Shown here piece after piece: positions 1 to 9,526 of a stretch of 64,000 nucleotides of DNA (position 1 is its first letter; each line of letters starts with the position of its first letter). A program made the position numbers and the translations under genes. The stretch covers positions 50,099,268-50,163,267 of the forward strand of contig CM070566.1 in assembly GCA_036346405.1 (NCBI GenBank). Reading direction: 5' to 3'. The notes below the pieces were generated by a model that saw only the letters and a program-made list of their open reading frames with translations, ran no database searches and was not told the DNA's origin. This stretch comes from Phyllostachys edulis (taxonomy: Eukaryota; Streptophyta; Magnoliopsida; Poales; Poaceae).

Positions 1-835
1 GCAATGGCGTCGTGGGTCATGGTGATTAGGTAAATGGACATGGCGATTGCACCGACAACGTCAAAGAGATGCCCATGAAGGATCAAGGTGCTTCATGCCC
101 ACCGGGCTTTATTTGCAACGAATGAGAAGTTGGTTGCAAACTGACATCATCTTCTTGATGTAAGTGTGCAATCGATGACAATGAAGTGGCATCAAGCGTT
201 GGTCTAGTATGTCGACTCATTCTCACAAGTAATCTTTGAGTTAAAAAGCTGAAAACTAGTGATGCCAAGAGGGCAATTAATTAACGTTTGTGTTGGTCTA
301 TGCATCTCTCCGTCCTTGTTTCCAACTCGGTGTGCCTATTTCTTGTAGCAACTCGATGGTTTGACATTGATGATTTTGATTACAACAAAAGTTTCTCCAT
401 CTGAGAGCACCTCCTGCGGTTCGAAATTAAGATAGTGAGCATACAATGGCTTTCTATTTTCAACAAAAAAAAAACATACAATGGCGTCTTCTAGCACCAC
501 AGCAAACCAAAAGCAATATGGCGATCCTTTGATCTAAACTGTCGATGCAATGCATATATGACCTTGCACGATCTCAAGAATGCAACCCCAACCATGGAGT
601 TTAGTCAATAGGCGATTGAGATTTACATAGGGAATTTTAGCCCGAATTTGCATGTTGATTCTTTTGAAACATCATTTTCTATATAAAAAAAGATCTCTCT
701 CTTGCTCTTCTGTGTAGAGACAATGACGTTAGATCTTCATTTGATCCTTTTCGATGGAAAAAATCTTAGCGCCACTGTTTATGCGTTGCCGATTGAAGTT
801 TTTAATAGAGTTTCCATCATGAGCTTAGGGTGGAA
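1..835. repeat. R-block copy, locally duplicated intergenic sequence
   Basis: No gene is seen. The stretch matches 30808-31610 closely and 55190-55530 in part. Shared words include AATGGCGxCGTGGGTC, AGTTAAAAAGCTGAAAAC, the run from GAATGCAACCCCAACCATGG onward, and AGCGCCACTGTTTATG near 775. The matching order along the three places indicates a duplicated block rather than scattered transposon copies. Short open frames on both strands are not conserved between copies. Confidence 0.75.
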
Positions 836-1968
836 TTTTTTTTTTTTGAATAAAAGGCAAGAGAGATGCCCGATATATTAATAGAGGAGAAGCAGACAAG
901 GGCCGCACGGGACCATTGTTAAAAACAAGGTCTAATTACAGAGAATTAAAAAACTCCAAGGAAAAGGCCCCCGCAAGGCGCCAAGCTCTACCCTCCTCCT
1001 TGATCTTAGCGAGAAGATCGAGGGGCGCAGTAGCTCGATTGGTGAAAATCCTCGCGTTTCGTTCCTTCCAGAGCTCCCAAGCGATAAGGATCGCGGTTGT
1101 CGTCCTGTTCTTCCCAAGGGAGCCTGACGGCTTTGCCACGTTAGACCACCAATCTAGAATGTTCGAGCAAGGGGCCCAGGAGGAGGGTTGAAAAGCTATG
1201 CTTTCGTCCCAATCCGCCATAAGCTTCGAATCTGACGAGAGGCGACAGTGAGCAAGGAGGTGTAAGATGCTTCCGGTACGTGTATGCGCAAAGGCGATAA
1301 AAGTGGTTTAGCCACCCCTTGCTGGCTTTGTCTGAGGTCCACAGTTTGTTTTGAATTGCTAGCTAAGCGAAAAACTTTCCCTTTGGAGGGGCCTGGGTCT
1401 GCCAGATTAAAGATTTGAAGTTAGTCGCTATGGAGCCCATGAAGTGCAGGGCGTAGGCTGATCTAGCAAGGTAGTTTCCATTTTGATTCTGCTTCCAGGA
1501 AATCTCGTCCGGGGTGCCTTGAGTCAGCTGGATTTGGTCGATTTTGGTCCAAAAGCGAGCAATTGCTGAAAGTGGTGGACCAAAAGCACAGGGAGAGGTT
1601 GATATCATGCACCCACCGCCTGCTTCGCAAGGCGAGAACACGGATGATTAATGCGCTTTGAAGAAGCAAAGGTCAAAGGGGCTACGTCTTTGGGGGCCTG
1701 TCCAAAAAGCCACGCAGAATACCAAAAGTTTGACGTCTTCCCATCCCCGAGGGAGACCCTAGTTGCTGCCGCAAAGATATTTCGGTCCGAAGCATCACAA
1801 GGGATTTCCGACCCGACCCAGGGTTTAGTAGGGTTCTTCCATTCCTGCCAAAGCCAGCGCAATCTGATTGCCGAGGAGAAGTGTGGAAGGCTAAGGATGC
1901 CTAAACCGCCAAGATGGGTTGGGCGACACACTCTTTCCCAGTTGATTCTGCATTTAAACCTCCGTGAA
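836..1968 (-). mobile_element. 5'-truncated non-LTR retrotransposon (LINE)
   Basis: Read on the minus strand, the element ends in a poly-A run (poly-T at 836-847 on the plus strand), preceded by the AT-rich 3' tail usual for grass LINEs. It encodes the C-terminal part of a LINE reverse transcriptase ORF. The insertion splits an R-block: sequence before 835 matches about 31600, and sequence after 1969 (TTTCCATTGGTG) matches about 28145. The 5' end near 1968 is placed by that homology and is approximate. Flanks TGGAATTTT (left) and TTGAATTTT (right) may be an imperfect target duplication. It is truncated and lacks the endonuclease and the RT catalytic core. Confidence 0.8.
936..1968 (-). pseudogene. 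LINE ORF2 C-terminal remnant (RT thumb region, zf-RVT)
   Basis: Three frame-broken minus-strand pieces follow one another. At 1650-1968, NWERVCRPTHLGGLGIL and LRWLWQEW are the conserved stretch after the palm of plant LINE reverse transcriptases. At 1363-1600, the W-x(n)-NGNYLARSAYALHF and APPKGKFFA motifs match the zf-RVT zinc-binding domain. At 936-1220, LIAWELWKERNARIF is the usual C-terminal motif. Stops and frameshifts separate the pieces, and the YADD catalytic region is absent because of 5' truncation. The continuation of the upstream frame past 1968 to 2078 is flanking DNA. The product would be inactive. Confidence 0.8.
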
Positions 1969-2683
1969 CTTTGAATTTTCCATTGGTGTCGATTTATATA
2001 TGTCCGTGAGAGGCTGAGAACTTCGAATGCAGCAGAACAAATCGAACAATTCAGAGATAACACGCTGAAACAGAGCACTAACTTTTTTAGACAAATGTAT
2101 CCAGCGCAAGAATATCCGGATATGCAAATTGTGTTCTGCTAGGAACTGCCACCGACTTGTGGATTGGGAAGGAGTTTTCGGGACACAGCTGATTACGTAT
2201 GAATCTACAAGGTTACACATTTAATGGGTTGAAACTTGAAACAAACTAGTTCGAATTTAATCCGTTTGAGGTTTAAATCAGATTATAATCTATACGTGGT
2301 TAAGAGTCCTAATAGGTTTCTAATGTAGGGATCCGTTAGGAGCTCTTTATAAGGGAATATGTAGGGATTTTTGGGAGAATGTTGCAGCACCCATCAGAAC
2401 TCTAGACGCCACATCCCCGAAGGCCCTGCCATGCGCGCTAGTGTTAGCACACCGATGCACGATGTTCCACCCTTGGACGTGTGGATACCGTTTAGGTGCT
2501 ATAACGATCGCTGCTGTGTTGATCGAGGACGATACACGACACGATACACGACGTATGTAGGGAATGTGAGAGGCTGCTGGAGGAGAGCGGCGAAGGATGT
2601 TGGACGATCGACTACTTCCACTATTTCGATATTCGCAACGTTGGACCAGGCTGATCCAACTCTTCTTTCACTATACCGCGCGT
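1969..2683. repeat. R-block continuation, then unclassified intergenic DNA
   Basis: Positions 1969-2130 resume the duplicated block interrupted by the LINE, matching about 28145-28300 and 54020-54180 (for example ACAAATCGAACA). From about 2230 to 2683 the sequence (GAGTCCTAATAGG, CTCTTTATAAGG) resembles the promoter half of a short-LTR copia element, but I could not find a paired LTR, primer site or coding domain, so it stays unclassified. Confidence 0.45.
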
Positions 2684-2692
2684 CTAGTGGTA
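2684..2692. repeat. Left target-site duplication of the MITE
   Basis: CTAGTGGTA, identical to 3056-3064. Confidence 0.88.
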
Positions 2693-3055
2693 GAACTTTT
2701 TTTATTAATTAATCCTTTTTAAAATTTTATTTTAAAGTTAACACCCGGCGCACTTTATTTCTAATTCTGACCCTTTGATCACGCCACCACCCGTGGCGTG
2801 ACAAAATAACGCTGTCACGCTAGGGCAAGCTCTTGTCACGCCACGGGTTGTAGCGTGACAGTTTTGTTTGGTCACGCCACCACCAGTGGTGTGACCAAAA
2901 GTGCTATTTAGTGGACTTTTCCTACGGCGTGACAACGTTGTTTTGTCACGCCATGGGTGGTAACATGACTAAAAGGGTCAGAATTGGAAATAAAGTGTGC
3001 CGGAGCTAACTTTAAAATAAAAATTAAAAAAAGGTTAATTAATAAAAAAAAGTTC
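2693..3055. mobile_element. Mutator-like MITE, 363 bp, with 9-bp target duplication
   Basis: The element starts GAACTTTTTTTATTAATT and ends with its reverse complement, one T longer in the poly-T run. The terminal inverted repeats extend about 85 bp on each side, including GACCCTTT/AAAGGGTC and CGCACTTTATTT/AAATAAAGTGTG. Both flanks carry CTAGTGGTA (2684-2692 and 3056-3064), a perfect 9-bp target-site duplication, which is the signature of the Mutator superfamily. The centre (about 2778-2965) repeats a short palindromic word, GTCACGCCA followed by an inverted copy, about five times. There is no coding capacity, so it depends on a transposase elsewhere. Confidence 0.88.
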
Positions 3056-3064
3056 CTAGTGGTA
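3056..3064. repeat. Right target-site duplication of the MITE
   Basis: CTAGTGGTA, identical to 2684-2692. Confidence 0.88.
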
Positions 3065-3546
3065 ACAATCTATAATTTTTTACTCGTATGATTTCCTAAT
3101 TTACGCGATAGGAATTTTTAATTATGCGCTAGTGTAGCCGACCCACGTCCCCATGAGCTTCCAAGATCGGAGCTTCGAAATGATCGGAAAATGCAGAGTA
3201 ATCGAGTCGCCCTCCACAGGTTGAACATGACTGCTCTGTGCAGCATGTTTGATGTAATCGTTCCACACTTTGTTGACTAGCTAGGTATGTGATGGATTTT
3301 CGATATCCGAGCTCCATGCAGTTGTTACCTTGGCTCGCGGAAACCGATCATCGCAGGGGCGGAGCTACGTGAGAGCATGGGGGTGCAACTGCACCCCCAA
3401 TATTTTTGTACAGCACTTCTAAAATTTTTGCATGCAGATTTTTTATACAGTATATATACCTAGTATAATACACAGACTATACAATAAATTACATTAAGTT
3501 ATTCTCAGCAATCAATAGTCAGTAGAATTTTTGTACAACTGAGAAT
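3065..3546. other. Unclassified intergenic DNA with a hAT-like end motif
   Basis: No coding region is recognised. At 3354-3367, CAGGGGCGGAGCTA followed by a GGGGGTGCA/TGCACCCCC palindrome (3380-3402) resembles the terminus of plant hAT-type MITEs. No matching inverted end was found nearby, so only a lone terminus can be proposed. Confidence 0.3.
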
Positions 3547-3760
3547 TTTTTTTAAAACGAACGGGCAGTAGAGCTGCCATTAAGCAGTATAAAATAGAGA
3601 AAAAGATACAGTCATTGGTCCCAACAGGAGAAAACACCACATACAAGGAAGGAACCCCTCTGAATACCTAGCTAACCAATCTAACACATATACTAGTTGC
3701 AAACACCAACTAACACGACAAACACCGATCAACAAAATGATCTACCGCGTTATCAGGAAA
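3547..3760 (-). mobile_element. LINE 3'-tail fragment
   Basis: On the minus strand the sequence ends ...GGCAGCTCTACTGCCCGTTCG followed by an A-run (T-run at 3547-3554). A GGCAG/CTGCC stem next to poly-A is the usual 3' end of one grass LINE group. No coding domain remains. The upstream limit is uncertain. Just beyond it, the word CTACCGCGTTATCAGGAAA occurs twice (about 3743 and 3792). Confidence 0.5.
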
Positions 3761-4469
3761 CAGAAGGCTAGATGGCGGTAAACACAAGGATCTACCGCGT
3801 TATCAGGAAATGCAGAGCAATTGACCTGCCCTGCCCTCCAACAAAATGAACCCTTTTTTGTGCAGAATAATGTTTATCTAGTTCCGATTAATCCTCCATA
3901 GGTAGTTCTGCGACTTTCTCCATGGATCGATCTTCTTTTTGTAGCTGTTGCTACACTCATTTATCTGAATCAATCCGAGCACATATCGAGCAGTAAGCAA
4001 CGACTAGCAGATCGGTGAGCTTGCTTGATGTTGATGGCACGCGGCGGCTGCGCCTGCGGCCGAGGAAGCCGGCGTCCAGGAGTGACCTTTCTTGCTGACG
4101 CCGAGGTAGCAAAGACGAAGCGCGTGTCCGCACATTTCCGCGCGATGCAGCTGTAGCCGTTGGTTGTGCCCCACATGTCAGTGAAGGGCGTGGTCCACGC
4201 ATGGGTCTTTCCGAACCGTCCGATCAAATTTCATGGCGCAGATCGATCCGAGCAGAGATGTGGATGGACGTTTTGCGAAAGAAGCCCCGTTAGATACCAC
4301 AAGATTTGGATCACGGTTTTCATCCGCGATCCATCCCGGGCCATAGATCATGATTTGTACCACACCCTACATAAGATTGCTGTACCAAGTTATCTGAACC
4401 TCATCTACCCTCCGTGCTGCATCGAGATTGCTGCATAAACCATACACTACACGTGTAATCGTGTATTCA
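3761..4469. other. Intergenic DNA with a possible decayed coding fragment
   Basis: A GC-rich stretch at about 3957-4230 has two overlapping minus-strand open frames (81 and 85 codons). Their composition differs from the AT-rich surroundings, and they could be two frames of one frameshifted exon, but I do not recognise the protein. Positions 4233-4275 (GCGCAGATCGATCC, then TGGATGGACGTTTTG) match backbone words at about 28442 and 5815. Nothing else is supported here. Confidence 0.3.
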
Positions 4470-6310
4470 TATGTGTTTCATCCCATTTCCATCTTTTTTT
4501 TCTAAACACCGTATTTCATCACAGACCCCACCATTTCTCTCTCCCACTTGCTTTCCTTGTCAACGCGCCTGTGTGTGTGGCGTGAGACGGAGGAGGACGC
4601 AGATGGCCAGACGAAGGATTGATGTGGCAGACGCGCAGCGGACGGAGGACAAGCGGTGAGGCTCACGGTGGACCGCCGAGCCAGGGGAGGAGGTGGAGCA
4701 GCGGGGCTCGCCAAATGGGATAGTAGTGGCGTCGAATCTGGGAGGCGTCTCACGGCGGCCGACGAGGCGGAGGCGGCGACGGCTTCGGCATCCAACAGTG
4801 GAGCCAGAGAGAGGAGATGAGTGAGGGGTGTATTTGTATTGTATATGGTAGGTATTTGCCTCATGCATCCAAATATGGGCGCAGATCTCGAGGAGGATGG
4901 AGGATGGATGGGTAGGAAGATGTCCTCCTAAGAGCTTAAAATCCGCTTCCTATGATCCTATCTATGGTAACATGTTCATGTCGGGACTCGGGAGCAATAA
5001 TAAGGTCTCATCTTGTCTTGTTTGTAGGTGCTCTTCGTTTCTACTATGAACTCTCTGTCTTTGCCTCTTTGCTACCAAAGCGGTGGAGGGATCTTCGTTT
5101 TATTGCTCTCAGCGTAGAGATGCTACGGTACATGGGAATTAGGAGGGATCTTCGCCGTCTGATTGAAAAGCGATAATATTGTTGCTCTGTGTTTTTTGAT
5201 CTGATAAATCGCTAAAATAATTTTTCCTGTTCTCTGATGCTTCACATAAGCGAGACGTTTATATAGTGTCCTCTGCGGAGGATACGGATCCCAAACAACT
5301 AGCTTGTCGTGCCGACTAATCGCTTCAACGAACGGCTTCATTAGGCCCTCTATTTATTCTACAAGGCCTCATTTTGGCGCTCAAGTTGCCTGATGCAAGC
5401 TCCATGAAAGCATCTAGCCCACCTAGCACCAATCAAACAACACCAAACTTTTGTGCAACATTACATTTGAATTTCCTTCTCTCTTAGCCTTTTTGGTTCC
5501 CATTTCCCCACTTAACTCGTGAAACAACTTGCCATGATCGATCTTTGAGTAGAGTTGCAATAGGAATGGCGGTGTCGAGAATGTAACACTTTGTTCTCCG
5601 GCACCATCTCGATGCCATCGCCATGGTCTGCGGTGGTGTGGGGTCCTGGCCGTGACTTATCTTTGGCCTTGTGGCTGTGTGGAATGCACTTGTGCACGTG
5701 CGCTCATTGAGCAGCGTGTCGACTACTACCATAGCGCAAAATCAAGGGTGGCATCCAAAAAACTCCGGTTCATGACCCGGCCCACAGGTCTTGTCGTCAC
5801 GTTATGCGCACCGATCCAAACAGAGAGATGGGTGGATGTTTTGTTGAAGATCTTAAATGACAACGCGCGAGCTTGAGCATACCATATTTAAATAATTTGG
5901 TCCATCGTTCGGATGAATAGATCGACTGAAGTCATCAATTTGTCAAAGCCATTTTTGCTCAAGCGTCGCTCCATTGATTTTTTTTTTTTTTTGAATAAAA
6001 ACTGTTCCGTTGATAGCGAGATCATAGAGACAAATGGATGGATGTTTACATCACCCATAGAAATCTCATGTAAGTGGCGAAGTAGAAGCAAATCTTTGTA
6101 AAAGCGGAGCAGAGAAGAGAATAGATTGCGAGCATGTTTAGGACGGTCTAAACTTGACTTTTAAACGAAAAAGCGGAAGCCGTTCAACAACGACTTTCTC
6201 CATGATTTTCCCGGCGGAAGTCACGCCGGGAGCTTCCGTAACCGGCGGGTTTACCTTCGAGAATACCCACAGGTTGGGGTTATTTACGGCGTTGTACAGT
6301 ATAAATTCCT
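4470..6310. repeat. P-block copy 1, locally duplicated sequence
   Basis: This 1.8-kb block matches 18656-20500 in the same order. The shared run starts at the T-rich TTTTTTTTCTAA, passes through a GC-rich segment with CTCACGGTGGACC and CATCCAAATATGGGCGCAG, then AACAACTTGCCATGATCGAT, and ends with GGCGGGTTTACCTTC. Open frames in the GC-rich part (4502-4868) are not preserved in the second copy, so no gene is called. Differences between the two copies are concentrated at CAG/CTG sites. Confidence 0.75.
5979..6003 (-). mobile_element. Very short LINE-tail insertion
   Basis: A T-run plus GAATAAAAAC sits between GCTCCATTGAT (5968-5978) and GTTCCGTTGAT (6004-6014), an imperfect 11-bp duplication. 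The homologous stretch at about 28540 has the unbroken site GCTCCATTGAT. This is what an extremely truncated LINE insertion leaves. The paralogous block at 20139-20164 carries the same insertion. Confidence 0.5.
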
Positions 6311-6485
6311 TCTTCGTTTATTGGCAATCTTTGGTCATTTGGATATCGGTATATACGCTTGCACGCTTAGTTGCTACTCAAATTGCATAGTGCTAGCACA
6401 ATAACACACTCATTGCGGCGAACCAACTAGCCCCATTAATTTAGGCGTAATTGAACATCAAACCTACGGCATGAGCTAGCACATT
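6305..6485. repeat. Q-block copy 1, left part, ending at the CACTA target site
   Basis: Matches 24861-25043 and 36961-37161 up to the final ATT. The Q-block resumes at 16877 after the CACTA element. The differences from the other copies that I compared fall at CAG or CTG trinucleotides. Confidence 0.85.
6483..6485. repeat. CACTA left target-site duplication
   Basis: ATT, matching 16874-16876. Confidence 0.9.
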
Positions 6486-7020
6486 CACTACGGGCTCGGC
6501 GACTTTGCGAGTGCGGTGGTACTTTCGACAAGGGCGATAAACACTCGAAACAGCGGCTTTGCGAGTGCCACCCAACATACCTCACGGCATAGTTTACGGC
6601 GGCAAAAAGCTCTTTGAGAGTGCTTTTCATCGAGCACTTTCGGCAAAGGCTTTGCCGAGTGCCGAACCGACCCTCGGCAAACAAAAGGTAGTGGGCGGTG
6701 AGAACACGGAGGCGGCGTCGTTTGCGAGTGCGGGGCGGAATGACACTCGGCAATGCTTTCTATTTTGCGAGTGTCGTCATAATGACACTCGGCAAAATAT
6801 TAATCTTGCCGAGTGTCATGGTAAAACACTTTCGGCAAAATGCGTTCGAGCGATGCAGGAACATACTTTGCGAGTGTTTTTACCATGACACTCTGCAAAT
6901 ATACTCTGCAAATATTAAACACTCGGCAAAGTATGTTCCCGAGAATGCTCGAAGCGTTACTTTGCCGAGTGTTTTACCATAACACTTTCGGCAAAGCCTC
7001 CCTTTGCGAGTGTAACACTA
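6486..7020. repeat. CACTA 3' subterminal repeat region
   Basis: Multiple direct and inverted copies of TTTGCCGAGTG and CACTCGGCAAA, the kind of motif bound by TNPA-like proteins in En/Spm elements. Many copies here are shortened to TTTGCGAGTG (for example about 6505, 6550, 6869, 7002), unlike the well-kept copies at the other end. Confidence 0.85.
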
Positions 7021-7107
7021 CAAAAAGTGGCCAAAAACTGACTATTTTAATTGTTTATTGCACCCCACTCAAACAAGTCACAATATCACGGATATATCAA
7101 CAAGTAA

Positions 7108-7246
7108 TCACATATAGTCCACAATATATCACATATATCACCACAAGTCACAATATATCACATATATCACCACAAGTCACAATATATCACATATATCACC
7201 ACAAGTCACAATATATCACATATCACAAGTCACAATATATCACATA
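7108..7246. repeat. 29-bp tandem repeat
   Basis: Several copies of a unit CACCACAAGTCACAATATATC plus CACATATAT, with a truncated copy and degenerate edges. It lies between the subterminal repeats and the Transposase_24 gene of the CACTA element. Confidence 0.85.
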
Positions 7247-7415
7247 TAGTCCATCATTCACCAAGTTGGCCACCCGACTCATGTGATGAGTCATGGCGCA
7301 CATCATTAAAGCCGCCGATTGATTACGCACAAAGGAGAAGAGATTGCATGTGTGAGACAAGATTTAAGGTAAAGCAAAGCACAAGCGAAAGCAATAAACA
7401 TAGTAAGTAAAGAGC

Positions 7416-9406
7416 TCAAGGTAGAAAGGCAAACTCACGGGAGTAGTTGCGGGAGGAGGTGGAGGAGGAATAGCTCCGGTGGCAGAGGTTGACCCATCCT
7501 CTCGCCAAGACTTTGCATCCACTGAAACATCTGCTCCATCCTCTGCCGCTCGGCCTCATTCCTCTGCCGCTCGGCCTCATTCCTCTGCCGATCGGCCTCC
7601 ATCCTCGCCGCCATATCCTCCGTAGCCTCTTCTCTTCTTCGGTGGGCCTACAATATTCCACCCCAATGTTACAATGCAAAGCAAAGGTATGTAAAAATTA
7701 ATGAGCAGCGAATAAAAGCAGAAATAACACAGGTGCCTCCATCAGGGGTGTCACGGTGTCCGTTTGTGGGCGTATGGCCGGGCTTGAGCTCGTGCTCCTT
7801 GCTCGAATCTGGGAGAGAGTGGGAGTAGTGGCCGTGTCGAGTGTCTTGTCGCCAATCGATACCGCCCATGCTTCTTGCCTCCTCCCACCCTCATGGCGAC
7901 TTCTCCATCAAGGTCACGGTGCTCGGATCGTACTCGGCCCATGGACCGCCCTTGCCATCGATGTGTACTCACTTGGCGGTACGTGGACGATCGCATTCTT
8001 TGTACACCGGCGCGGTCCTCCGGGTTGTAGTCGGCGTTGGGCGTCGCCTTGCCCTTGTGGGCCAAAGCCCATGCCTTGAGCGGGAGCAAGGTGGCCACCA
8101 TGTGACGACGATCGCGAAAAAAAAGCAAGATGATTAGAAATTATGCGAAATTGGCGTTATAATAAAGAAATGAATTAGCGTACCCATGTAGCCGCGAATT
8201 AAATCGAGGCTCTGGCCTTGATGGTGTGGTGCACTGGCATCATCAACGCCGCTCGACAGCGTTGTGTGTCTCCTCCCACTTTCGGGCGCAGCACTTGTCC
8301 ACCATCTGTGCCCGGCCTTTGGAGATCTTTGGCGCACCACCACGGAGCACCTACCGTCATCAAGTATATGACATATAAGAAGATCAAATTAAGCGTACTT
8401 AATCTCGGAAAAATCAGTATTAATGTTCTATATTTACTGTATGTATTCTTCCGAATTGACCTCATGTTTCTTGCTTGAGTTTTGTTGATCTTCAAACCAA
8501 GGTAGGTAGCTTTGTATATTACGATGGCACGGGCCGCCTCGTAATGCATGTCCTTCACGAGTTTATAACGGGCTTTGTGAGCCACACTAGCCGCCTTGGC
8601 CTCATATCCCTCCGGCATCTGAAGAAATCCGCATATAGGCGCGATGTATCCGGTCATTATTTCAAGAATGTCAATGAATGCGATGTATTGAGCAATGTAG
8701 TGCGAGAAGACTTACCTGACTCGGCCGTCACCGCGTCGCCTTGTTGGCGAATACCACCGCCATCGATCCGTAAATCGGGAAAGCGGCGTAGTGGTCCCAC
8801 GTGTAGGCGGCTCACGCCCTCCGCCAAACGCAACCGGGCGGGAAGTGTAGCTTTGCACAAAAGACCGGGATGCCATTGACATGGCGTTTGTGATCACCTG
8901 CGACCTGGCGTCCAACCCCTGCCCAAGTGATTCAGATAAATTATTAGTTTCTATTGTGATTTTCAACATATCAAATGAAAAAGTAGTGATAACATCTAAA
9001 GTTACTTACCTAGCCCCATGGGTTGAATCGTGGCGTCTCTCACGAGTGTCGATGCGCCTCGGGAGAGTCGAGGACCTCGCAACCAGACACTGACGAACGG
9101 AGGAAGCGGAACCCCCTGCCGCCTCCAACTCCTCCTCCTCCTCCTCCTCCTCCTCCTGCTCCCGCTCCTCCTCCCGCTCCCCTCCTGCTCCCGCTCCCCC
9201 TCCTGCTCCCGCTCCCCCTCCTGCTCCCGCTCCTCCTCCTGCTCCCGCTCCTCCTCCCGCTCCTCCTCCCGCTCCCCCTCAAGAGTGCTCCTGCTCCTCC
9301 TGCTCCTGCTGCTCCTCCCGCTCCTCCTACTCCTGCTCCCCGACTGCTCAGCTGCATCAGGCCGTCTTTGGTAAAGCGACCTTACGTTCCTCATACCGCC
9401 CACCAT
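7416..9406 (-). pseudogene. CACTA second gene, Transposase_24 (Ptta/En/Spm) type, frameshifted
   Basis: The minus strand carries family landmarks in order, in several frames. The N-terminal frame from 9406 starts MVGGMRNVRSLYQRRPDA, then passes an Arg/Glu-rich low-complexity stretch encoded by the CTC-rich tract at 9116-9350. Pieces near 8480-8640 (MPEGYEAKAA, ATYLGLKINKTQ) and the motif AMRVGGGKKHGRY near 7900 follow; GGGKKHGRY is a hallmark of plant Ptta/En/Spm transposase proteins. The C-terminal part (about 7470-7640) is a repeated Glu/Arg heptad-like stretch (EADRQRNEAERQRN in the proper frame), a likely coiled coil. In En/Spm the corresponding protein binds subterminal repeats. Frameshifts interrupt every exon, and exon limits were not resolved. 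Some shifts may be sequence error. Confidence 0.75.
9116..9350. repeat. CTCCTC/CTCCCG low-complexity tract
   Basis: A pyrimidine-rich microsatellite of CTCCTC, CTCCCG and CCTGCT words inside the Transposase_24 pseudogene. It creates long overlapping open frames on both strands that are compositional only. Confidence 0.9.
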
Positions 9407-9526
9407 CTTTGTTCAATCACGCAATTAAAAAGAGTAAACCAATAAGCCTGAGATAAACAAGGCGTACTTAGAAAGAGATGCAAAATAAACAAAACATAAT
9501 TAGAAAATAACAAAGTATTACATGTA

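Noticed and set aside
2230..2683. Possible copia LTR
   Set aside because: Promoter-like words only; no TG...CA pair, primer site or second LTR could be shown.
3354..3402. Complete hAT MITE starting CAGGGGCGGAGC
   Set aside because: No inverted partner terminus or 8-bp duplication found, so only a lone end motif is noted.
7108..7246. Regular repeats that could suggest a CRISPR-like array
   Set aside because: Repeats are head-to-tail without unique spacers, AT-rich, and inside a plant transposon; it is a minisatellite.
9023..9445. Proline/leucine-rich 140-codon plus-strand frame
   Set aside because: Produced by the CTC-rich low-complexity tract; the supported coding direction of this transposon gene is minus.
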